A stretch of 15,799 nt of DNA from Bacillota bacterium (lineage in GTDB: Bacteria; Bacillota; Clostridia; Lachnospirales; Lachnospiraceae), in NCBI GenBank assembly GCA_023441145.1, contig JAEZQN010000162.1, positions 1 to 15,799 on the forward strand, written 5' to 3'. A program made the translations under genes and the position numbers. Under the pieces are notes generated by a model that was given only the letters and a program-made list of their open reading frames with translations, had not been told where the DNA came from and did not search any database. This document shows positions 1 to 5,272 of the stretch, one piece after another (positions within the stretch are counted from its first letter, which is position 1; every line of letters starts with the position of its first letter).

Positions 1-374
1 GTATATATACAGTTACCATTACATTTACCGGGAACTATACAGGTACAAAAACACTAAATCATACGATTAAACCTGTAACTTCTAGTATTAGTAAGCTAAC
101 AGCTGGCTCTAAAAAGTTTGCAGTGAAGTGGGCTAAGAAGGCTACTGAAGTAACTGGATACCAGGTTCAATACAGCAAGAGTTCCAAATTCAGTAATGCC
201 AAAACGGTTACCATTGGAAAGAATGCCACTACTGCAACAACTATTTCAAAGCTTACTGGTAAGACTAAATATTATGTAAGAATCAGGACCTATAAGACTG
301 TTAAGATTAACGGTAAGGCAGTTCACATTTTCTCTGACTGGTCAAAGGCTAAGACTGTTACAACAAAGCGATAG
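1..374 (+). CDS. 3' end of a secreted LRR-family protein (Ig-like tail plus Fn3-like domain), 5' truncated by the window
   Basis: The reading frame is open from the first bases (codons from position 3) to TAG at 372-374, so this is the last ~123 codons of a longer gene. It starts inside the Ig-like domain (ITFTGNYTGTKTLNHTIKP). It continues through a complete Lys-rich Fn3-like domain with the hallmarks YQVQYSKSSKF, YYVRIRTYK and FSDWSKAKTV. It matches the end of the gene at 1276-3234 without gaps: I count 12 differences in 374 bases, 9 of them silent, so both copies have been under protein-level constraint. The upstream part is very likely a signal peptide plus LRR array as in its neighbours, but that lies outside the window. 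There is no terminator directly after the stop, so transcription probably runs on to the hairpin at 1120-1153. Family membership is near certain; molecular function is unknown, presumably cell-surface or extracellular binding. Confidence 0.93.
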   Translation, partial: IYTVTITFTGNYTGTKTLNHTIKPVTSSISKLTAGSKKFAVKWAKKATEVTGYQVQYSKSSKFSNAKTVTIGKNATTATTISKLTGKTKYYVRIRTYKTVKINGKAVHIFSDWSKAKTVTTKR

Positions 375-391
375 GTAATTAATAAAACAAA

Positions 392-420
392 TTGTATTCA
401 TTTTCTTATTGTGTTAGAAT
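392..420 (+). promoter_or_regulatory. SigA-type promoter with extended -10 for the 461-1096 gene
   Basis: TTGTAT (392-397), then 17 nt, then TAGAAT (415-420) preceded by TG+1 nt (TGT at 412-414), an extended -10. The predicted start is near 427, giving a leader of about 34 nt before ATG 461. The same element recurs at 3247-3274. Confidence 0.6.
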
Positions 421-460
421 AAGCATATCAAATACATACAAAAGTATATGGAGAGAATAT

Positions 461-1096
461 ATGTATCAAAACAGAAGAAAACGTGATGTACAAGAACTTA
501 CATGGCCAGATAGCTACTATGTTCCAGCTTCTGGAGAGGAACGATTTAAACTTTTAGATGCTGCATTGTCAGAAGAGGATAGTGAGGAGAATCGGCTTCG
601 CTTCCTTTTATGGGAATTTCGTTATGGCCAAATCAAAAAGAATGATGGAAAGCCTAAGACGGATTATTTTATGAAGCTTTGGATGGACTTGGAGTTTGCT
701 TCTGGTAGAACATCCTCTATTTTTGGAGTTAAGAAGGTCATCAAAGAGATTAAGAAGGATTTAGAGGTTCTGGGTTTTAATGAGTTGCAAGAATATGGCG
801 AATTAGGACAAGAGCTGTTATATCAGGAAATGGTCCAAGCAGGAAGATACTATTTTGAGCTATCTGCAACAGATAAGAACTATAATTCAGAGTTATTTGG
901 TCTTAAGCAGATTAGTGATGATAAGTTTTTTGACAAGATTACAGAGGATGTATATCGTATTTGCTATAGGACACCTAAGGCTTTTGGGTTACAAGGGGAA
1001 TTGGAGTTATTTACGAAGGCAGTGACAGAAGCCTTGCAATTAGATTATCCAGAACTTATAGATGATTTACATAGGATAATCGAAAAACAACAATAA
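461..1096 (+). CDS. Uncharacterised 211-aa cytoplasmic protein
   Basis: I do not recognise this protein with confidence. The general look (an early WPDSYY motif, a Tyr/Phe-rich acidic helical body) recalls small Lachnospiraceae DUFs such as DUF6553, a tentative comparison made from memory. The start is ATG 461: GGAGAG at 450-455 sits 5 nt upstream, and the in-frame TTG at 392 falls inside the promoter. There is no signal peptide or membrane segment, and the composition predicts a soluble, mainly alpha-helical protein. Visible landmarks are a charged N-terminus (MYQNRRKRD), RFLLWEFRYG near residue 50, GRYYFELSATDKNYNSELFG in the middle and ITEDVYRICYRTPKAFG towards the end. It has its own promoter and the terminator at 1120-1153. 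It lies between two secreted LRR genes, and the equivalent slot after the second LRR gene is empty, so it appears dispensable. It is not RecX, a transposase or a toxin that I can identify. Confidence 0.85.
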   Translation: MYQNRRKRDVQELTWPDSYYVPASGEERFKLLDAALSEEDSEENRLRFLLWEFRYGQIKKNDGKPKTDYFMKLWMDLEFASGRTSSIFGVKKVIKEIKKDLEVLGFNELQEYGELGQELLYQEMVQAGRYYFELSATDKNYNSELFGLKQISDDKFFDKITEDVYRICYRTPKAFGLQGELELFTKAVTEALQLDYPELIDDLHRIIEKQQ

Positions 1097-1119
1097 CAGA
1101 GTTTTCATAGAAATACTTT

Positions 1120-1153
1120 AACGCGTAGTAGAGAATTCTACTACGCGTTTTTT
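1120..1153 (+). terminator. Strong rho-independent terminator
   Basis: A 13-bp perfect stem (AACGCGTAGTAGA, 1120-1132, with 1137-1149) has a GAAT loop and a run of six T (1148-1153). It ends the 461-1096 gene and probably read-through from the first LRR gene. The same hairpin in modified form is at 3316-3360. Confidence 0.92.
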
Positions 1154-1196
1154 GTATGGGAGGAAGGTAGAGGGAGATATATCTATCAAAATATGT

Positions 1197-1225
1197 TTTA
1201 CATTATTATGAAATAAGTGTAAAAT
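1197..1225 (+). promoter_or_regulatory. Promoter of the second LRR gene
   Basis: TTTACA (1197-1202), 17 nt, TAAAAT (1220-1225). The predicted transcription start is near 1232, giving a leader of about 44 nt to ATG 1276. The next LRR gene has the same arrangement (3391-3419), which strengthens both calls. Confidence 0.62.
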
Positions 1226-1275
1226 TGTACATATATGGTCTCTTATTTATTTTGTGAAACAAAAGGAGATGTTGT

Positions 1276-3234
1276 ATGAAAAAAATAATTAGTATGTTAC
1301 TTACGGTAGTGATGGTATTTAGTTTGATGACTGGTGTAGTATTAGCATCACCAACAGAGGCTTGTGCTGGCAACGTATTTGGTACCTTTAATGGTAGCCA
1401 AGCTTGTGTGGATGCTAGTGGTAATCTACATATTTGTGAGAAAAACTTCCCTGGCGAAAAGTTTAGAGATTACATAAATAATAAGTTTGATACTAATAAT
1501 GATGATTTGTTAACAGAAGCTGAAGTAGTCGCTATCTCAGATATCGATTGCTCTGGAAGGAATATAAAAGACCTTAGTGGTATAGAGTTTTTCACAGCAT
1601 TAACTAGTTTAAATTGTGCATCTAATCAACTGACTAGCCTTGATGTAAGTACGAATATAAATCTAGAAAATCTTAGATGTTGCAAAAATCAATTGAATAC
1701 TTTGGATGTTACTAAAAATACTTTGTTGATTGGCTTAACCTGTAGCAGTAACAATATTGCAAGACTTGATGTGTCGGAAAATAAGAAACTTATAACCCTA
1801 GACTGTAACGCTAACAAATTAAAGGCACTAGGGCTTAGTAATACTGCATTATGGTACCTGAATTGTGAAATGAATCAACTTGAGTCCTTAGATATTAGTA
1901 CAAATTTACAATTACAAAATCTATACTGTAGCTATAATAATTTAACAAGTTTGGATACAAGTAAAAATGAGGACTTAGTAGTTCTTAAATGTATTCGTAA
2001 TGAACTCACAACCTTAGATGTTACTAAGAATGCTAAGTTAGAGTCTTTATATTGTAGTGCTAATAAACTTAAGAACTTAGACATCAGTAAAAACATAAAA
2101 TTGGGACGTTTGGAGTGTCAAGACAATAACATAATTAGCTTAGATGTCAGTAAGAATACATCTTTGACATACTTATACTGTAATCACAACCAACTAGAGA
2201 ATCTTGAAATAGGAAGTATTACAAGTCTATCTATGTTAGATTGTAGTAATAATCAACTAAGTAGCTTGGATTTTAAGGAAACACAATCTGATACATATGT
2301 GGGAAGCTATCGTCAACACAAAGAGAACATTGATTATAGTAAAGAGGGAAGTACTTACAAAGTAAATATAGGTAGTATAGTAGGAAGTGGAAACATTAAT
2401 AACATTGAGTCAGTTTCTGCTAAGAGTAAGTCAGGGGCTAATTTAACTACTTCCTTTGATAATAAAACAGGTATGGCTACTTTTACTGAGGAGCCTAGTA
2501 CTGTAACATATATTTATAATGTTAGAAATATGTCAAAGGTGCTAGGTGACATGGATGTTACCCTACACATGAAAAAACCAGTAATTACTGGTCACACAGT
2601 GGATCATAAAACCAATACGACAGTAACTAGAGCGACTACAAGTGAAGATGGTAGTGTAAGTACCTACTGCGCTGAATGTAATAATACTATTTCAAATATA
2701 GTTATTCCTAGAGTATCAAGTATAAAGCTTAAGGAATCTAGTGTTACCTATAGTGGAAAGGTTAAATACCCTACTGTAGTAGTCAAAGATCGAACCGGTA
2801 AAACACTAAAGAAGGATACAGATTATAAGGTTAGTTACAAAGGATTTAAAAAGAATGTTGGTATATATACAGTTACAATTACATTTACCGGGAACTATGC
2901 AGGAGCAAAAACACTAAATCATACGATTAAACCTGTAACTTCTAGTATTAGTAAGCTAACAGCTGGCTCTAAAAAGTTTGCAGTGAAGTGGGCTAAGAAG
3001 GCTACTGAAGTAACTGGCTATCAGGTTCAATACAGCAAGAGTTCCAAATTCAGTAATGCCAAAACGGTTACCATTGGAAAGAATGCCACTACTGCAACAA
3101 CCATTTCAAAACTTACTGGTAAGACTAAATATTATGTAAGAATCAGGACCTATAAGACTGTTAAGATTAATGGTAAGGTAGTTCATATTTTCTCTGACTG
3201 GTCAAAGGCTAAGACTGTTACCACAAAGCGATAG
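1276..3234 (+). CDS. Secreted cysteine-ladder LRR protein with Ig-like and Fn3-like C-terminal domains (652 aa, ~11 LRRs)
   Basis: Likely extracellular, with ligand binding or adhesion as an inferred role. AAGGAGAT (1263-1270) precedes ATG 1276. Residues 1-24 are a signal peptide (MKKIISMLLTVV, cleavage near VLA|SP). Residues 30-54 carry three Cys and GNLHICEKNFP. Residues 72-83 (DTNNDDLLTEAE) fit a calcium EF-hand loop (D1, N3, D5, E12). Residues ~109-338 hold about 11 LRRs of 21 residues, consensus LxxLxCxxNxLxxLDVSxNxx, with Cys at position 6 of every repeat. InlJ of Listeria is the known case of such a ladder. Then follow a beta-rich spacer (~339-438), a CxxC module (CAEC, 465-468), an Ig-like/MBG-type domain (~479-553) and an Fn3-like Lys-rich domain (554-652). 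No sorting signal or SLH domain is visible. It has its own promoter; transcription ends at 3316-3360. Domain calls are strong; the ligand is unknown. Confidence 0.93.
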   Translation: MKKIISMLLTVVMVFSLMTGVVLASPTEACAGNVFGTFNGSQACVDASGNLHICEKNFPGEKFRDYINNKFDTNNDDLLTEAEVVAISDIDCSGRNIKDLSGIEFFTALTSLNCASNQLTSLDVSTNINLENLRCCKNQLNTLDVTKNTLLIGLTCSSNNIARLDVSENKKLITLDCNANKLKALGLSNTALWYLNCEMNQLESLDISTNLQLQNLYCSYNNLTSLDTSKNEDLVVLKCIRNELTTLDVTKNAKLESLYCSANKLKNLDISKNIKLGRLECQDNNIISLDVSKNTSLTYLYCNHNQLENLEIGSITSLSMLDCSNNQLSSLDFKETQSDTYVGSYRQHKENIDYSKEGSTYKVNIGSIVGSGNINNIESVSAKSKSGANLTTSFDNKTGMATFTEEPSTVTYIYNVRNMSKVLGDMDVTLHMKKPVITGHTVDHKTNTTVTRATTSEDGSVSTYCAECNNTISNIVIPRVSSIKLKESSVTYSGKVKYPTVVVKDRTGKTLKKDTDYKVSYKGFKKNVGIYTVTITFTGNYAGAKTLNHTIKPVTSSISKLTAGSKKFAVKWAKKATEVTGYQVQYSKSSKFSNAKTVTIGKNATTATTISKLTGKTKYYVRIRTYKTVKINGKVVHIFSDWSKAKTVTTKR

Positions 3235-3299
3235 GTAGTAAACAAATTGTATTCATTTTTTACTGTGTTAGAATAAGCATATCAAATACATACAAAAAG
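2861..3299 (+). repeat. Downstream copy of the ~440-bp direct repeat
   Basis: This is the partner of 1-444. Similarity ends at about 3299. Immediately after it comes sequence matching the region just before the first terminator (from about 1102), so the 461-1096 gene is missing from this copy. Confidence 0.92.
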
Positions 3300-3360
3300 T
3301 TCTAATGAAACACTTAAACGCGTAGTAGAGAATTCTACGGAATTCTACTACGCGTTTTTT
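3247..3360 (+). other. Gene-less promoter-to-terminator cassette; remnant of a deleted copy of the 461-1096 gene
   Basis: TTGTAT (3247-3252), 16 nt, TAGAAT (3269-3274) with TGT before the -10 reproduces the promoter at 392-420. The duplicated terminator follows at 3316-3360. No ORF with a ribosome-binding site lies between them. If the promoter is active it would make an RNA of about 80 nt (roughly 3281-3360). One base is lost from the -10/-35 spacer compared with the first copy (16 against 17). Either a decaying relic or a small RNA is possible; the sequence supports the relic more directly. Confidence 0.6.
3316..3360 (+). terminator. Rho-independent terminator, diverged copy of 1120-1153
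   Basis: A 14-bp stem AAACGCGTAGTAGA (3316-3329) pairs with 3344-3357, followed by Ts to 3360. The loop is 10 nt longer than in the first copy because GAATTCTACG occurs at 3330-3339 and GAATTCTAC again at 3340-3348, a small tandem duplication. It ends transcripts from the LRR gene at 1276-3234 and from the orphan promoter. Confidence 0.9.
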
Positions 3361-3390
3361 ACAAAAGTATTTTTGATATTTAATAATGAA

Positions 3391-3419
3391 TTTATAAAAT
3401 ATTGAAAGACATGTAAAAT
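3391..3419 (+). promoter_or_regulatory. Promoter of the third and fourth LRR genes
   Basis: TTTATA (3391-3396), 17 nt, TAAAAT (3414-3419). The flanks resemble those at 1197-1225 (TGTAAAATT in both). The predicted start near 3426 gives a leader of about 55 nt. It probably drives both 3481-5244 and 5273-7543. Confidence 0.58.
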
Positions 3420-3480
3420 TATAGATACACACACGATGCATAGGTAAATTTATGTGGTTTCAGTCAAAAGGAGAGGTTGT

Positions 3481-5244
3481 ATGAAAAAAGTAATAAGTGT
3501 TGTTCTTTGCGTAATGATGGTTTTTACCTTGTTACCAGCTAATGCAAGCGCGTCGTCAACAGAAGCTTGCAGTGGATATGTACTTGGTACCTTTAATGGA
3601 AGTCCCGCTTGTGTTGATTCTAATGGGAATCTACATATTTGTGAAAAGAATTTCCAGGATTTGAATTTTATGAATGCGGTGAAGGAATTGGATAACAAAT
3701 CGGATAACGTTTTAACAAGTCAGGAAGTAAACATCACCGCCTTAGATATCAGTAAAATGTCAATTGCAAATCTATCAGGTATTGAGTTTTTCACATCGTT
3801 AACAAGCTTAGATTGCTCTAGTAATCAGATAAAGAATCTTAACGTTAGTAATCTAGTAGCGCTTAATAAATTGATTTGTAGTCATAATCAGTTAAGTAGT
3901 CTAGATACTAGTAATAATACCTTATTAGAGCAATTGGAATGTGGTGATAATGAAATAAGAAGTTTAAATGTCAGCAAAAACAATATATTAGATTTTCTCG
4001 ATTGTAACTCTAATTTACTGAGCAATCTAGACACTAGTAACAATACAGTATTAAGAACTCTAGATTGCTCGAATAATCAAATAAAGGCCATTGATATAAG
4101 TAAAAATGTTAATATATGTTTTGTATACTGTGAGGCTAACAAGCTTGATACTCTAGATATTAGTCATAATCCTAATATATTTCGGTTGGATTGTGGTTAT
4201 AATAATTTAACTGTGCTTGATATTAGTTCAAATTGCATATCGTCATTAAGTTGTGAGGCTAATCAGCTTACTATACTGAACACTCCTGAGGAGTATGATT
4301 TCCTTGGATTAAATTGTAGTAACCAAAAGAGGTATAATGTAAACTACTACAAGTATCAAAATAATTACCTTGTAAATCTTGGCGAGCTTGTAGGTAAAGA
4401 GAATGTGGCTAAAATCGCATCAATTGAAGGAAAAAGTATAGCAGATACAGATATTTTGGTGAATTATAATAAGGTAACTGGGATAGCGACCTTTATGTCT
4501 GAACCAAAGGAAGTTACTTATATTTGTGATGTACGTATAGATGAATATGTTTGTAGTAAGATAGATGTTACTTTGTCATTAATAAGATCAGATGATATTG
4601 TTGATGGAGAGTGTCATAAGTTGGTGAAAACTTTAACTTGTGCAACATTAGATAAAGATGGGGTGATAGCGGATTATTGTTCAGTCTGTAACAAATCCTA
4701 TTCTCCTATTGTGATTCCTAGGGTTACAAATATAAAGCTTTCAAACACAAGTTATACCTACAATGGTAAGGTGCAGAAACCTACCGTTGTAATCAAGGAT
4801 GTGAAAGGTTCTCTACTGAGAGAAAATAAAGACTACACACTTTCTTATGCAACGGGTAGAAAGAGTGTTGGGAAATATACTGTAAAGGTTAATTTCAAAG
4901 GAAATTATAGAGGTTCAAAGACATTGTATTTTACTATTATACCAAATACAACAAGCATTAGTAATGTTGTCGCTGAATCAAAACGATTTTTAGTGAAATG
5001 GTTAAAGAAAACTTCTCAGGTGGATGGATACCAGCTTCAATACAGTACTAGTTCTAAATTTAGCAAGTCAAAAACGGTTTCCATAGGGAAGAATTCCACC
5101 ACAGCTACAAGGATTACAAAGCTTTCAGCTAAGAAGAAATACTATGTTAGAGTTAGAACCTATAAAAAGGTTAAAGTGAATGGAAAGAATACATACCTGT
5201 TTTCCTCTTGGTCCAAAACAAAAAATGTTACTACAAAGAAATAG
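3481..5244 (+). CDS. Secreted cysteine-ladder LRR protein (587 aa, ~8 LRRs)
   Basis: ATG 3481 is chosen over an in-frame upstream start at 3454 because AAGGAGAGG (3468-3476) sits just before it and the signal peptide (MKKVISVVLCVMMVFTLL, cleavage near ASA|SS) then begins at residue 1. The N-terminal Cys segment (CSG...GSPACVDSNGNLHICEKNF) is conserved with its neighbours. The EF-hand-like loop at 71-82 (DNKSDNVLTSQE) has Lys at ligand position 3, so calcium binding may be weakened. LRRs run from residue 107 to about 275: eight repeats with Cys at position 6, one shortened. Then come a beta-rich spacer, a CxxC module (CSVC), an Ig-like domain (TYNGKVQKPTVVIKD) and the Lys-rich Fn3-like domain (~489-587). 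It is the shortest array of the family. The next gene starts 28 nt downstream with no terminator between, so the two form an operon. Extracellular; ligand unknown. Confidence 0.93.
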   Translation: MKKVISVVLCVMMVFTLLPANASASSTEACSGYVLGTFNGSPACVDSNGNLHICEKNFQDLNFMNAVKELDNKSDNVLTSQEVNITALDISKMSIANLSGIEFFTSLTSLDCSSNQIKNLNVSNLVALNKLICSHNQLSSLDTSNNTLLEQLECGDNEIRSLNVSKNNILDFLDCNSNLLSNLDTSNNTVLRTLDCSNNQIKAIDISKNVNICFVYCEANKLDTLDISHNPNIFRLDCGYNNLTVLDISSNCISSLSCEANQLTILNTPEEYDFLGLNCSNQKRYNVNYYKYQNNYLVNLGELVGKENVAKIASIEGKSIADTDILVNYNKVTGIATFMSEPKEVTYICDVRIDEYVCSKIDVTLSLIRSDDIVDGECHKLVKTLTCATLDKDGVIADYCSVCNKSYSPIVIPRVTNIKLSNTSYTYNGKVQKPTVVIKDVKGSLLRENKDYTLSYATGRKSVGKYTVKVNFKGNYRGSKTLYFTIIPNTTSISNVVAESKRFLVKWLKKTSQVDGYQLQYSTSSKFSKSKTVSIGKNSTTATRITKLSAKKKYYVRVRTYKKVKVNGKNTYLFSSWSKTKNVTTKK

Positions 5245-5272
5245 AATATAGTGCAAATTGAAGGAGAGATAT

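Larger units (their letters stand above)
1..444 (+). repeat. Upstream copy of a ~440-bp direct repeat (LRR gene 3' end plus downstream promoter)
   Basis: Positions 1-374 align to 2861-3234 without gaps (362 of 374 identical by eye). The similarity continues past the stop codon, with small indels, through the promoter-like segment to about 444 (matching about 3299). The repeat may extend left beyond the window. It marks a fairly recent tandem duplication. Confidence 0.92.

Noticed and set aside
392..460. Longer reading frame upstream of ATG 461
   Set aside because: The TTG at 392 lies inside the predicted -35 element and has no ribosome-binding site, whereas ATG 461 has GGAGAG 5 nt upstream.
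1585..2280. Tandem 63-bp periodic DNA as a CRISPR-like or satellite repeat
   Set aside because: The period is exactly 21 codons and the units encode LRRs with wobble-position divergence, so the periodicity is protein-coding.
1120..3360. The two similar hairpins as ends of a mobile element
   Set aside because: They are direct copies with T-runs and act as terminators after genes; there is no transposase, no terminal inverted repeat pair and no target-site duplication.
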